DNA of 64,000 bases from Peromyscus leucopus (GCF_004664715.2 NC_051069.1:3382501-3446500); one strand, 5' to 3'. Counted from the first letter of the stretch, positions 43,637 to 57,105 are shown. A program made the numbers and translations. Notes: a model not told the origin generated them from the letters alone.

Positions 43637-44770
43637 TATTACTGAGTGAAGTTGATTACTCCTTTTGGAACCACAGTTAAATCTGTCGTAAACACTCACA
43701 CTGGTGTGGGAATGTGCATTTTTACTCCATGTGGGTGAATGTCTAGCAATGGTGGGTCATAGGGAGGGTTGCATCCATTTCATAGAGGCAAGGCCTGGTG
43801 CTTACCAGAGTGGCTGTGCGGTTTTACATTCCAGCCAGTGATGTGTGCACTCCAATTGCTCTGCATGCACACCAACACTTGCAGCTCTCTGCTGCGTATC
43901 CATGCATCATCTCTCTGGTTATTTGCTATAGCTATGTTTAATGAAGTCAGCAAAAACGCTAACTATGGAATCATCTTACCCAGAGAAAATGTGGGGTTAT
44001 CCCTCTGCCAGTGGTGCTCAAAGCATTTTTGCCAACTGGTGAAGACATAGTCTTGTTTTTAATCATGGTTCTGTTTAAAGCCACCCTATTTAATATACTC
44101 TGTTGATTCCTTACATTGAACTCAAAGCCAGCAGCATCATGAGTCCTGGATTGGTGGTCGAAGGGAGCTTTGAGAGTACACGGAGTTTACTCTACAAGCA
44201 CATCACTGGCCTTCCTACATTTAGGAGCCCCAGATGGCTCTTTGGCGAGCACCACGCTGCCAGTCATTTCCAACAGTGAGGTCATCAACAAAAAGCACAA
44301 AGATTAGACAAATGTGGCGTTAAGCAGACTTTGGAAGAAGCCCCTTTGTTTACAATAAGAGAGACAAAACAAGGTAGGAGAGCGTTGCCTCAGGTGGAAA
44401 TGTGAACTTCACAGTTGGATGTCCTGTGTGGCTTGCCTGCCTGCGCCCACAAAACCAGCACTGATGCGGGGAGGCGGAGGCAACAAATAAATGTTGATGC
44501 TTGTAAAAATTCATAAATATAAAACTCATCAACAAGGAGAATAGATGATGCCACTCTTCCATCCATTTTTGTCACTTGGTGCTCTCAGTTGAAAGGCCAT
44601 TGTCTTCGGAGGATGGAGAAACCCCCAACCTCCACCAGAAAAGTTCTAGGCCCCCATTTGCAGCCTGCTCTCCTTGTGAACCTGATTCTTCACCTTCATT
44701 GTTTATTTTTGTTTGTTTTTAATTGTACCTTCTTCTTTCCCTAATGTCTTTTCCTCTTCAAAAATTAATC
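43637..44770. other. Unique intron; no gene seen
   Basis: No repeat or coding signal is recognised. Confidence 0.45.
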
Positions 44771-44774
44771 TCTC

Positions 44775-44942
44775 TGTGTGTACACATGTGCAATCATGTG
44801 TGTGTGTGTGTGTGCATGTCCCATCAGAGGACAACATGCTAGAGTAGTCCTGTCTTTTCACCATGCCGGTCTGTGGAACTGAACTCAGGTCTTCGGGCTT
44901 GACAGCGGGTGTCTTTCCCTGCTCTGTCATCTCATTGGCCTC
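44775..44942 (-). repeat. B2/B3-superfamily SINE, inverted
   Basis: A (GT)n run at 44798-44813, then GAACTGAACTCAGGTCTTCGG and CTGTCATCTCATTGGCC. Confidence 0.8.
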
Positions 44943-45139
44943 ATTCACCTTCTTTTTTGGTAATCGTTTGTGTGCTCATCTCCAGAGTCAGGGAGAACAC
45001 CACCTGTCTTAGTCTCTTTGTATCACCCATTATGCCAAGGTTTACCATAGTGTCTGGCACATCCAGTTTCTGGGTAAATATTTGTCGACTAAGCAAATGT
45101 CTTGCTGAAATTGGAACACATGATAGAAAGAGTGCCGGA

Positions 45140-45325
45140 GCTGGGATTGGAAAATCTGGTTTCCCATCCTGGTCTTAACCCGACTGGTTGTGTGACTGTA
45201 AGCTTTAGTCTCCTCACCTATAAAACTGAAAGAAATAATAGCCCATCTCTAATAAGGGTTTTGGGAAAGACCTGAAAATTCAGTGAATGACCACAGACTT
45301 CTAGAATCTGGCACACTGTTGGTTT
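45140..45325 (+). repeat. MIR SINE
   Basis: GGTTGTGTGACTGTAAGCTT, TAGTCTCCTCACCTATAAAAC, ATCTGGCACACTGTTGG match MIR in order. Confidence 0.7.
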
Positions 45326-45876
45326 CTGAACATCATTGCATCAGGATAGTTTATAAGCCAGCGTTGGAAGTTCGTACCAAAGCAAACAATGCAAAATATT
45401 TCAACCAGGAGTTTGAGCAGCAAACTGAAGTGGGCATCTGGGTCCCACCATTCACTGCTGTAGCAGAGCCAGGGAATTCAAAGGACTCAGAGGAAGTTTC
45501 CATTGAAAAGTAGGTGCTTTGGCTCTCAGACACTTGCTGTGTGCTGCATGATCAGGATATTAGACCCTGCCATTGTGAGAATGAATATTGAAGACTCCGG
45601 GCTCTGTTAGCCTTCCAAATTCAGTATTGGCACTATTTTCTAACAATGTAGCAACCAAGATGGTCTGACTTAAAATAAGGTGGTAATTTATTCTACTTCA
45701 AAAACATTTGTTAAATGTTTAAAAGTGATGCCTCAAACAGAAGTTTGTCCTCTCTGGAAATACGATGTCTTTTTTTTCTCTTTCAAGAATTCCTAAAATA
45801 CATATTTAATTAATGAACATATGATTCTATCTGAAATGGTTTCTGATATGATCCTTAAGATTTCAAGGCAATGGGG
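45326..45876. other. Unique intron; no gene seen
   Basis: No repeat or coding signal is recognised. Confidence 0.5.
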
Positions 45877-46060
45877 TTGGGAGAGATTGATCAGTGGTTA
45901 AGAGCACTTGCTGCTCTTCTGAAGGTCCTGAGTTCAATTCCCAGCACCCACATGGCAGTCGAAATGTCTGATGCCTTCTAGTGTGCAGATGTACAATGCA
46001 AAGTACTCATACACACAAAATACATGAATACATAAAATTTTTAAAAATTCTCTTTAAAAA
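45877..46060 (+). repeat. B2-type SINE
   Basis: AGTGGTTAAGAGCACTTGCTG, TCCTGAGTTCAATTCCCAGC, GATGCCTTCTAGTGTGCAG, then an AT-rich tail. Confidence 0.93.
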
Positions 46061-46335
46061 GACGTCAAGGCAATAAAACATGAATGATTTCTGTGGAATG
46101 GCCTCACTCTGCCTGTGTGTTCCTAAGCTAATGAAATGACATTAGGTCTACAGAATACACCGTGGTGGGTAAGAGACGGCATCCATCACCCAGTGGTTAC
46201 GTCACTCAAAATTTATACCAATGATTGCCTTACAAAATCATGAGGATCAGCTATGATTAGTTGACACTCTTTAAGATCACAGGTCTTTAGAAGATTCAAA
46301 ACAAGATGAGTCACTGGCAGAAAAAAATGAATGCC

Positions 46336-46338
<3 letters not shown>

Positions 46339-46392
<54 letters not shown>
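46339..46392 (+). repeat. (GA)n microsatellite
   Basis: About 26 uninterrupted GA units. Confidence 0.97.
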
Positions 46393-46393
<1 letters not shown>

Positions 46394-48620
46394 GATGACT
46401 GCACGCGTATGATCACAAAGCACAAGAGATCCGGAAGGGCGGCTGTCTACAAAACTCCCATTGCTCCCTAACTTCCATTTACATTAATTTTTCCAGAGAC
46501 AACACCCTCCCTCCCCCGAACTCACAAACTCTCATCAGGAAGCAAAAGACAGGTCTGAATCAAACTTGGCATTTAAAACATCACCTGCTGGCAGGCACGC
46601 TCCTAGTACATTCCTCAGAGGTACAATTGCTTCCCATTATTTCATAGCTATTTTAAATGCTCCTGGATGGGGCTACTGAATTACTTGTCAGCGAGCAAGA
46701 AAACGTTATGCCATCCCTTCTTCAAATTCCTTCCCAGATTACAAAATATTTGGGATCATTCTAATAGAATCCAGGATTTCTTTTTAAGAAAAAGAAAAAG
46801 AAAAACAAGTTGTTTTTCCCTTTGAAGCTTTCAGTCTGAGCTAAGGGAACGAGCGAGCGAGAGAGCGAGTCAAACACTCGGCAGCTGGGCTGTGACTCAC
46901 AAAACCTTGGAATTTGGGCCAAAGTGAGTATTTCCTGAGATTGAGTTTGATATCGTTTGTGTATCCCTGTTGGGGCCCAGCGGGTGTTAAATAAATGCTA
47001 TGGTTGGGAGAGATGAATGAATGAATGAAAGTATGTCTAATAATGACCTACGGATTCTTACATCAGCCAAAGATTCCCATAGGAAAGTTGAACTGCATTC
47101 GGAATTTGTGTCTGTGAATAATTCTATTTTCATCTCTTTCATGCTCAGTGTGGACTTTCTTGATTTTTTTAAAAATTTAAACCAAGGTGTGAAAAACATA
47201 GAGGTGTTTTCCAGAACACGAAAGACAATTATAGTTCTTCGAAAGCTCCATTGGTATACAGCGTGTGTGTGATGATAATTTTAAATTTCCTTCAGAGATA
47301 TTTCTGGGAGCAGCATTGGGTGAGATGCTGTAGGAGAGGTTTGGAAAGGGAAGTGAAAAGAATCTGGTCCTTCTGCGCTAAACACTGTCATCAGATTCAG
47401 AGAGGCATCCCATTTTCAGAGTGTTCACAGGTAAATTAGAAGGTTAAACAAATTACAACTGTGGCCAGAGAAGTACAAATAATTGTGATAAAGCCTTCCA
47501 TAATTAGAGACATCTCACATGAAAGCCTTCCACAAATACGGAGAATGTTACAAAGACGCCCACTAAAATCCGAGAGACTGAGCTCAAGCCATGTGCTTCA
47601 AAAGCAAGCTTCCAGCGGTCCAGGATTGCCTGCCTGGAAGAGAGACCTGAGAGCCATGCTGTCTGGAGGTTGAACATACAAAAGATGTTCGAGAAAGAGC
47701 CTTGAAAGGAACAGCCGAGACCTTTGCAATTAAGGGCAGAGAAAAAAAATATGGGATAAATTATTAACAGAAGAGATCTCATGAAAAGACAAAAAGTGAA
47801 ACATAAGGAATTAAAAACTATGGCAGGACAGGCTCACTTAGTGTAGGGGCCAGCCACCAGCCACACCTTGGGTATCTTGAGGACATCTTGTGTTGCGGCA
47901 TACTGCGAAGGCCATAATAATTAATGTTTATAATAGCTTTGAATCATTAAGAATGACAGCACACAAGGACAGGGACTTACATAATAATATATTTTGAAAA
48001 CCCTCCCCCTGCAAAATAAAAGTGAAGTTGTTTAAGCATTTATAGAGACATGCTCTGGAAAATTAATTTACAAGGGAATATCTCAATTCTTCTCAATTGT
48101 CTGCACATGCAGAATTGTTGTATGTGCCTATAATAATAACCCTTGTTACTTAAGACCTCACAACCAGGGGTTTGGCTGTTTAAGGTTCATTAAGCAATGC
48201 CTCAAGGTCTACTGGCAGAAGGAAGAGTTTTACTTAGTAGGACACCTTTGTGACACACAGAGTTTTCGGTCAATTCTAACATTCACCAAATATCGACAAA
48301 ATAAGGAAATGATCCAAACACCCCTCCACCTTTATTTAGAGCTGTGTTTCAAATGTTTCCTCAGCTAATTCAGAGCTAGGGTTTAAACACGGCTCTCTTT
48401 CTAGTAAGATTTTTTGCCGTTGCTATTCTAAGTCTGCATAATGTTGAACCTGCCAGCCTTCTGGAGAAGAAAAGGTTAGCGGCAAGGGGAAATTCAGCGG
48501 GAAACAGAAGCAAGTGAGGTGGCAGGTTTGTCAAAGGACGCTTTATATACATATGTGCACACTAACTGGTGCCTTCTTTAGTAGTAGCTTCGGTGATTCA
48601 TTAAAGTAAAACAACAGCCC
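46393..48620. other. Unique AT-rich intron, candidate conserved noncoding elements
   Basis: About 2.2 kb without SINEs. It has an AP-1 site TGACTCA at 46893-46899, a short (GAAT)n at 47014-47029, and AT-rich segments (47895-47990) with TAATTAAT cores. Confidence 0.4.
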
Positions 48621-48912
48621 CCCCCCCCACCAAACAAACCAAAAAACCCTGCTAGCCTGTTGCCAGAAGAGCTGGCACACATCCATGAAAACCAGTTAAT
48701 TTGGGGGAGGCAATGGAAACTGCCACTCCCGCCCCCACCCGCCAGATGACAGCCACTTTGTGCAGACTCCACAGTGGTCGGCAAATGTCCTAAACTAGTG
48801 TTCAGGTACCTTGGGCATCTGTCTCTTGGACTCCATATAGGGCCCAGGCTCTAGAATAATAATGCTCTTTGTAGTGAAATCTCCATGGTCAATCCTAAGT
48901 TCCCATAGAATT

Positions 48913-48914
<2 letters not shown>
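48621..48914. other. Unique intron between a poly-C run and a TTA array
   Basis: A C run lies at 48619-48628. Nothing else is recognised. Confidence 0.5.

Positions 48915-48974
<60 letters not shown>
48914..48974 (+). repeat. (TTA)n microsatellite
   Basis: TTA units with TCA/TTATCA interruptions; AAT-rich on the Rora sense strand. Confidence 0.95.
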
Positions 48975-49089
48975 GATGTTTTCACAAGGCTCTTCCTAGG
49001 AAGAATGTAAGAAAAAGCTAGATGGGAACATAGATGCTCAGGAGGGGGCAGGGGGAGATGGAACACCCCCCCCCCCACACACACACACA

Positions 49090-49200
49090 AAAAGGCTTTT
49101 GGCTCAGCCAGGGTCATACACCAATGGAAAAACTGGGATTCAAACCTGAGTTTCTGACTCCCACTAGAGTGCTCTAACACATCGCCTCCAGCGGAGCATT
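49090..49200 (-). repeat. MIR-type SINE remnant, inverted
   Basis: AACTGGGATTCAAACCTGAG, TTTCTGACTCCCACTAGAG and TGCTCTAACACATCGCCTCC follow the inverted MIR order. Confidence 0.65.
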
Positions 49201-49675
49201 GACAGGGGACTTCAGGTTGTTTGATGCAATGGCTCTGTGAGGCACTCAGGTGGGCAGGCCAAGGAAAGTTACTTCTTGCAGGAGTTTTTTTGAAAGTGAT
49301 GCATGAAGCTGACTTCCTGTTCTGAAGATGCTCTTGTTGGTAATCTATCTCCCTTTCCATGTATACATTTTTATGTCATCTGTTCATGCCTGCCATAGAG
49401 ATAATTTACATGGCCCTTTAACAGCATGCCACTAATAAATCAGCAATTAGGTTTTAATTCATTGAGCCTCCTAATAGTCTCCAGAAAGCAGCTCATGTGA
49501 CCTGCTCTACAAACCAGGCTTGATGGTCACTTTATGGTCTTTCAGTCTCTCAGGTCACAGAGATACAGGGACAAAGGTAACTCCATAACAGTGGCCCCAG
49601 AAAGTAAGAATATATTTCCAAGTGACACCTCTTCATTAATCTACTTTAAACATAAAAACACCTTTTAATAGTTTA
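49201..49675. other. Unique intron; no gene seen
   Basis: No repeat or coding signal is recognised. Confidence 0.5.
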
Positions 49676-49679
49676 TCCT

Positions 49680-49805
49680 AGCTGGGTGTGGTGGCGCACA
49701 CCTTTAATCCCAGCACTCGGGAGGCAGAGGCAGTTGGATCTTTCCGAGTTCAAGGCCAGCCTGGTCTACAGAGTGAGTTCCAGGACAGCTAGGGCGAGAT
49801 GAAAG
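49680..49805 (+). repeat. B1 SINE, 3'-truncated
   Basis: GCTGGGTGTGGTGGCGCACA, CTTTAATCCCAGCACTCGGG and TTCAAGGCCAGCCTGGTCTA are well preserved. It lacks the final A-rich tail. Confidence 0.95.
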
Positions 49806-49989
49806 GGAGGTCCAGGCAGGCTGTATCACATGAGTTTGCCAACACTATAAAGGGGGACTTCCTGGCATTAAGTCTAAAGAAAATCTCTGCCCACATCGAA
49901 AGGATGCTCACCTGGCCTCTTGGCTCTTGATTCTTTTAACACTTTCTCCTTGGTGTGAAACACTGAATTGAGAAAATTCTTATGCTAGG

Positions 49990-50330
49990 GAGCCAGGGAG
50001 ATAGCCCAGTCAGTAAAATGCCAGCAGTGCAAGCATGAGAATCTGAGTTGGGACCTTCAGCCCCCAGATAAAAATCAGAGTGTGATAGCACATGCAAATG
50101 TCAGCCCTGGGAGAGGCAGACAGGAGGGTCCCCGGGGCTCATGGGCTGGCCAGTCTGTCCAATTAGTGATCTCCAGGTTCAGTGAGAGATTCTGACTAAA
50201 AACAAAACAAAAATGTAGAAAGCAACGAGGAACACATCTTCTATTGCCCTACCTCTATATACAGGTACACCCACATCTATGAGCACCCCTTTATGTGTGC
50301 ACCCCCCTCCCACGAACACATACAGTCAAG
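49990..50330 (+). repeat. tRNA-derived rodent SINE
   Basis: CAGGGAGATAGCCCAGTCAG, GTGCAAGCATGAGAATCTGAG, CCCCGGGGCTCATGGGCTGG and TTCAGTGAGAGATTCTGAC. Confidence 0.8.
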
Positions 50331-51281
50331 AGAATAGTAACAGGCTATATTATCTTCAAATGATATATTTATATAATTATATTATTTAGCACAAGAGCTC
50401 TTGAAATAAAACATGCGAACTATTCAATTAGGCAGAATAACATGTACTCTTCCTGGCAGGAATTTTAGAGGAGAATAGTGTGGAAGTCAGCAAAGGACTT
50501 AGATAAAGTCTCAGGTAGGAAACCAGGTGGCCTCAGGACTAAAACACCCCAGATCTGATGCCTGCTCAGCGTTCTGGTCATTTGGTCACAATGAGGAAAG
50601 AGACAGTAAAAAGTCATTTGTGGAAAGTGCCTGAGATGGAGATGAGGTGGCCTCCCTTTCATTATCTACCATGATCAGAGATGAAACCATTTCTAAAAGT
50701 ACCAGCCATGCCAGAAACTCCTGCATCTCAACCCCAAATAGGAAGACACAGAAGAGGCTGATAAAAACGAAATTGTGGTACACTGATTCTTATCACAGCA
50801 CCAAAGCAGCAGCCCAAAGAGGGGTCCCCACTGTTGCCTGATGAAAAGCCCCAATCGAGGGCTACCCACGGAGGCAGTCAGGACCCAGAAGGGAGGGAAT
50901 GGCCTCATCTTCAGATGCCTGAATGGCCAGACTCTCTCAAATGAATAGATAACACCATGGCAGAAAAGGCAGCAGAGATGAAAGCAGAAGCCACCGAAAA
51001 CAGAAGAACGGAGGGAAACCTTCAAAGGGGTGAAAAGTAACAAAAGTCCAGGGACTGATGTGATCAGCACCCACATGCTAAAACTGCAGCTCCAGGGAGC
51101 TGTTTGAAGCTGCTAAAGAGAAGTAATACAATCTGGAATGAACAGAAATTGTCATCAAACAAAACATAAGGGCCACTGAGGGACCTTAAGGAAGGGCAAC
51201 CTATGGGAATCTGAGCCCTGCAAAGAGCTCACCTGGCAAAGTTCTTTTGAACACCTCAATCATTCTGAAATGTTGTGTAAA
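50331..51281. other. Unique intron; no gene recognised
   Basis: Overlapping short ORFs on both strands at 50465-51076 match no family I know. Confidence 0.45.
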
Positions 51282-51283
51282 AT

Positions 51284-51328
<45 letters not shown>
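51282..51328 (+). repeat. (CA)n microsatellite
   Basis: About 23 uninterrupted CA units. Confidence 0.97.
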
Positions 51329-51330
<2 letters not shown>

Positions 51331-51805
51331 AGGATCTGTGGGGCATTTTGCCGGAGGTGCCCGTCAAAAGTCTTCAATAATTCCAGGCAATGAGAAGCTA
51401 TTGGATCTTCCACTCTGAGGAGCAGGGGCAAAGAACAGACGAAGGTTTCATCAAAGCCACCTCTAATCTTCCTACCACATCTGCAATGTCCATCTCACCA
51501 GGGGTGACCTCCTACGTGACCTTTGGGAGAGATGTGTTCTTCGGTTTTGTCTGGGTTGCGGTTTAATTCAGCAGGAAGCAGGGCCATGGCTGGGAACCGA
51601 GAGTACAAAGAAAATTGCAGCAAGAAGGCAAAGCACGCTGGTGTGATCGACAGTGAGTTAGATGGAATAAATGACCATCAGAACAAAAAATAAAATCTGA
51701 TGGATTATCAGTTTCAGGCCTCATTTCCCACCACGATTACCAAGTAGGTGATAACAGAGTGGGCACAGTTGAGCAATAGCACATCTGTGTACACACGTGT
51801 GCACT

Positions 51806-51942
51806 TGTGACAGACAGACAGACAGACAGACACACACACACACACCTACACACACATACACAAGAGGGGGGCAGAGGGAGAGAGAGGGAGAGAGAGAAAG
51901 ATGGGAGGGGAGGAGAAGGAGAGGAAAGGGAAGGAGGGAGAT
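51806..51942 (+). repeat. Compound (GACA)n, (CA)n and GA-rich array
   Basis: GACA units, CA units, then a GGGAGAGA-rich purine tract over about 135 bases. Confidence 0.92.
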
Positions 51943-54360
51943 TAAACTGGAGAGTTTTCATTTTTAAGAACTGGGTCCAATCTGGGTCAGCCATCTGAAT
52001 AAAAGCTTTAAATTTCACTCAAAGAAATGCCTCGCCAAGATTTCAAGAAATATTCTGTCTTAATGTGAATTACTGTCGATAATCTCTCGAGTTTGAGAGT
52101 TCAGATCATGTGGATAAACTTAGAAGACTATCAGAAGTTAGTAGACCATGCAAAGCAGTCCTGACATGGAATATTTCTGAGGAGGCCGCGTCAAAGGGAA
52201 TTCACGTTCTGAGATAAATAGAATGTCTCTCCCTACACCATTGTCTTCACTTTGCTGAGGCAGACAGCTAGGAATGGAAAATTCCTTCATCTTGAATGGG
52301 TTCAACCTCTCAGACCTCGAAAGATGTCCAAACAGAGTCCCCATTTGGGAGTGACTGAAGCTTGGTTTCAATTTCTTCTGTCTCTAAACATTGGCTAGGC
52401 ATTCCAGATCTTTCTATATTTCCAGCCAGTACCAGAATAGGGGACCAGAGGAGGAAAGAGACTCACGCCCCACTGTGTAAACTTCCCTGAGAGACTTCTG
52501 TCTCTCAGGGTTCCTATGTCTAGGTATTCCCTCCCACCCCATAATTCCATTCTGCATTTTCCTTGCTCTGTGTAGGTAGAAAACAAAACCACCATCTATG
52601 TGTCTTTACTTCAAAAAATCTTTAGTTTGAGAAGGAAAAAAAAAAATGGATGGAATCTTCTTAGCATGAAGGGTCTGGAGTGTCCCGGACACATAGTAGG
52701 TGCTCAAGAAACATGACCCAATGGGGCAGGGTGCACTTGCTGTCAGAGCTGGCCGGAGCCTGGGACACAAGCTGCTTTGGGAAGCATGATGAAGAGACCC
52801 GCCTTTCTGGCAGAGCCATCCCATTCTTTCATCACTGTCCTCAAAGATATCACTGATGTTGGTCCTCTGGTTTCACTCTTTTTTCCTCTGACTGGACTAA
52901 CTGAGTCTACTCTGCTCACTAGCTGCCACTTCAGAATCCTGTCATGCAGAGGAAGGCCAAAGGACATTTCCCCCTAAGTCCTTTTAACTTCCTGGCATTC
53001 CGTTTTTTCAACCCCACATTAAAAGTGCTCACGTTTCATCCTAGTCTCATCAGCCCATGGGTGGCCTCAAGTTAGACTAGGCAGGACTTCTGTCGGGGGG
53101 CTTCCCCTGTTGGGCACAGGAGAAGGAACCCAGAGAAATGTTCCTTCTCAGTCCCTTTCTCATTTTTCCCTTGGATGCCATCCCTGACGGCTCTGAGAGC
53201 GGATGCGTTAGACACGAGCAGACAACAGATGCCAATGGAGGGCCGCTGTGGGCCAGTGAGACCCATGCCTTGCAGGTTCTCAAAATGAAGAATTTCCTTT
53301 GGCATCTCCCCCACCCCACTGTCCCCACCCAACACTCCATCAGCTTCTGATCCATCAAAGGCCAGTGTGCTATGGTCTTCCTCTTCCAATACAAGACCCG
53401 GTAACTGGAAAATCCAAAATAATGTCTCCTGGTCTTTGCACACTCCTCCCAGCCTCAACTAATCCCTGGTAGAAACTGTTGTGAGCATGCCCAGTGGAAG
53501 TCTCTGTGAGGGTCATGACTTGAAATTCCTTTGGAGAACAAATCCCCTGGAACGGTCCTGAATTGTGACCATTTATAGATGGCTGGGCTGGGCATTATCA
53601 AGTCCAGTCCAGCACCTTGATATTCTGGGCAGTCTGGCATCGAGCTACCTTTTTGGAAGATGGGAGACACCCCTATGCCTATAAGTGTCTTTTTTCTTCC
53701 CAGTGGGACAGTACTTTCTGGAAACATGAAATTAGTTTATATTTTAAGGGCTCTGGAATTATAAATTTCAAGCAGAGGGCAGAATAATCCTTGAGCATTC
53801 TCTCTAGAGGCTCAATCTGCAGCCTTTCAGAAGGGTTTAATAGACATTATTTTATTTTGGTTCAGGGTGACCTCTCTGATTATTGTGTAAAATAACCTTT
53901 ATTTTATTTTTTCTTCCTAACACAACACAATCGTACTTTACAAAAGGCATTTCCTAGGGAAGAAAACCCTAATTGTGTGTCACTTAGCTTTAAGACCACA
54001 GCTCAGACACTATTATCTTTGAAATCCTACTTTAAAAAATATATGTGTAAGTGAAGGTGATTATAAATCTTTTCAAAGTCAGTAAAACAAATGTGTTGCG
54101 TAAGTCACTCCAATTCAATTAAGAGAAACGGGTCAGATGCTAAAGTACTAGTAAAATCAATTATGAGTAATAAGTCCCCTGTTGATGGCCTCTCTCAGTA
54201 TTTGAATGCATTTACGTTTGTTTTTTTGTGTGTCAGGGACCACAAAAAACCCTCTCAAATCCCTTTTCTCTGTCACACATGTCTGCGGAGCACCTTGGAA
54301 GTGACATGTCTTTTTATGTAGCAAAGAATTTCGAAGACAGAAAGTTGGGGGGGGGGGTCA
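51943..54360. other. Unique intron; no gene seen
   Basis: There is an A run near 52637-52646, a possible MIR 3' fragment at about 52680-52715 and AT-rich sequence at 53725-54090 that may be conserved. A ROR element match lies at 51979-51989. Confidence 0.45.
51979..51989 (+). promoter_or_regulatory. ROR response element consensus match
   Basis: AATCTGGGTCA fits WAWNTRGGTCA at every position, about 20 kb upstream of the RORalpha4 exon. A match of this quality is expected about once per window by chance. Confidence 0.2.
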
Positions 54361-54364
54361 AGTG

Positions 54365-54485
54365 CCAAAGCTTTGGGGTTCAGGTCCAAGTTGGAATCTC
54401 CTTTGTTACTGTCAGGTGAGTTTGAAACTTTCCAAGCCTCAGTTTCCCCATTTGTAAAGGAGGCTTACTGTACCTTCCCCACACA
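54365..54485 (+). repeat. MIR SINE remnant
   Basis: CAAGCCTCAGTTTCCCCATT then TGTAAAGGAGGCTTACTG is the MIR middle. Confidence 0.7.
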
Positions 54486-55505
54486 GCTACCCCCACAGAC
54501 ATCGCTCTGTAAAATGCCCACCAGTGTCCCAGGCTTATCGGGCTGTCTCTTCTGGATTTCTTTTTAAAAACAAATTCAGAAGTTCCTGAAATGAAAGAGA
54601 AGAGAACGGCCACAGGGTTCAAATGTGTTGTCTGGATTAGGGGTCAAGATCAAGGTTACAAGGACATGTGAAGAAAATGTCAAAGAAAACAAATCTCTCC
54701 CTTGATCTCGCTGTTTAGTTCTGGGACACTCCCTCAGAAAAATCCCAGACAGAGTGAGAGCCTTCATGGAAAGCTACCATGGGACAGGCAGCAGGTGATG
54801 TCTGCCACTCAGGACTGCACCAGAAACGAATGCAGCCCTAAACCTATGCTACAATTGCAAAGACATAAAAGTGACACATATATGGGACAGGAAAGGAAAA
54901 CTAGAATCTTTTTGGTAGATTTGTCAGTAAATGGATCTCCCTGGCAGTTTCCTTGGTCATTCTTACAATGAACGTTGAGTTAGATGGAGAACAAGGGATT
55001 CTGTGAACTATCCTTATACATCCATGGGCTAGTTCCAAAGGTAGGTCTGCCGGGGATGGAAGCTAGCTAGTTTGGTTTGTGGGGGGCACTTCCCACCTAG
55101 CAGCATGGAGAGGAGCCAGTGCTGACTGACAGGAAGAGGAAGCCAGTCCTGGAGGCTGGATCACTGGCTGATGGAGCTGACTTGGAGCCCGTAGTTCTAG
55201 AAAGAAGAGGGTGAGAGACGATGGAAACAAGAATGTTCCAGAAGCTCGGTAAGGAAGTAAAAGTCCTCCCTTTGGGACTCTGACTGACTACAGAGGATCA
55301 GGAAGGGGGTTGTTATTTTGGCATGCCTGTGTGCATTTTTGGAAAGGAAAGAAAAAGAGGCACCCATGAGGTTCACTAGTGAGGAGGCCCTGACCAAAGC
55401 ATTTTGGGATATAGCTCATCAGTAATCTGCTTTGCAAAGACATGCTTCTGTGCTGGGCTCCACAGGACTCTGTGGGGAAGTGGGGCAGCCTGGCTCGGCA
55501 GAAAG
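54486..55505. other. Unique intron; no gene seen
   Basis: No repeat or coding signal is recognised. Confidence 0.5.
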
Positions 55506-55509
55506 AACA

Positions 55510-55670
55510 GTGTCTATCCAGACTGGACGGACTAAGGTTCAAGCTCATCGCTGTCACTCTGGTCACGTGAGCTGTACAAGTTGCTTAATATCTGAAACTC
55601 AGCTTTCTCAATGGAAGCAGGATCTTTGATACTGATAGTTATCAGGAGGCTAAGTGACATTATACACACA
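55510..55670 (+). repeat. MIR SINE remnant
   Basis: ACAAGTTGCTTAATATCTGA, AACTCAGCTTTCTCAATGG and TATCAGGAGGCTAAGTGAC match MIR in order. Confidence 0.65.
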
Positions 55671-57060
55671 GCAACACCCACGCATGCTTACATACTCCTA
55701 AAACGCCTTGAATCTAGTACGCCGCTCAAACAGAGCGTATCTCATGGTTTTGCAGGGAGCAGACAGATAGGAACTCTCATCCTAAGATAAGAATGACTAA
55801 GGGTACAGACTGTGACTCTGTCCTGGAAGGAAGAGAGCAGCCTCCCCAGGGAGCCGAGAGCGTCAAAGGTGTGGTAAAAACAGCACCATGGCCCTCTGGC
55901 CGTGGATCAGCTCCTCGTATCCAGTCCTTTCAGTCCCCTTCACCGTCACGTGGAAGCCAGCGGCCGAGCCTGTGGCTCTGGTCCTTGTGTTTTGAATACA
56001 GCAATACTTCATGCTTACAACATTTGGGGTCAGGAGATCCAGATAAAGGGGCACATGTGGCTTCTATTCTCTGCTGAGCGAGCGCTGAGACCGACTATTT
56101 CTAAGTTCCGAAGGCTTGCCTATCTTATGTGGGAGCCAGAAATAGTAAGGGATAATACACCCCTGACCCCGGCTTGTATCTCTAGCCCTCACCTTGTAAA
56201 GCAAGAAAGAAAAGGCTCTTCCTGACAGTGCCAGGGGATGGGGCTCAGGGCTTATCGGATCTCGAAAGGCAGGTGACCCTGCCCTAAGGGTTCCAGTAGC
56301 AGCAGGAAGAAGAAGGCCAAAATGGGATTTGCCTTCACCCAGCAAGACCTCTGAGAAACAATCTCTGGTACATGAAGGAAGAATGTGTGCTCAAGACAGC
56401 CAAGGCCCAGGGACACTGCTCCCGCCAACCAGGCTCATAAGGAAACTGTTTATGTTTTCGGCTTGCCAAAAGCTCTGAGTGTTGCTGAAACCTGTTTGTC
56501 CTGAACTCCTAACAACACATGGCAACCAGTTCTCTAGATGACAAACCCTTCTGTTAATGAGCAAGAAACGACTCAGACCAGCCCTGGAAACCCTTAGCTG
56601 CCTGGAGTAGAGTGGCTGCCTTCCCTTTCCCCATCTGTCCCCGCCCCGGGTGCCTGCTGCCTTCGCGTGTGGGCAGCCCAGAACCTATGGCCCCATGTCA
56701 TTTATGTTTATTCCCTCCCCAGTGTGCTATCACTCCAGGGAGAGGCTAAAATGACTCTTCGAGAACTCAGTATGAGGAGAGCTAGAAAATACACAAAACT
56801 TTAGAAAGACACTTAATCTGGTTTAACATATAGGCGAACACCAGTATGCACAAATTAATTGTGGTCTGGGTCTTTACAGCACTGTGCAAACACCGTGGGT
56901 ACTTCTCCAGGGTGGGGCTGTGAAGCCACCTTAGTGCGCGTGAGGCCATCTTGCACTCATCTCACTCACCTTGCCTTTTAGAGACAATTTGCCTGTTAGA
57001 CTTTTCAGGCATCCTTTCATTTGCATGAGGACCTGGTGTCGGTAAGGATGAAGAAATTCC
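55671..57060. other. Unique intron; no gene seen
   Basis: About 1.4 kb, slightly GC-richer than the average, with no recognised repeat or coding signal. Confidence 0.45.
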
Positions 57061-57061
57061 A

Positions 57062-57064
<3 letters not shown>

Positions 57065-57105
<41 letters not shown>

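Noticed and set aside
48851..49360. 169-codon minus-strand ORF
   Set aside because: It reads through the TTA array (poly-Ile/Met) and a MIR remnant.
50465..51076. Overlapping ORFs of 64-127 codons that could suggest a retrocopy
   Set aside because: Neither strand gives a protein I recognise, and no poly-A tail or target-site duplication was seen.
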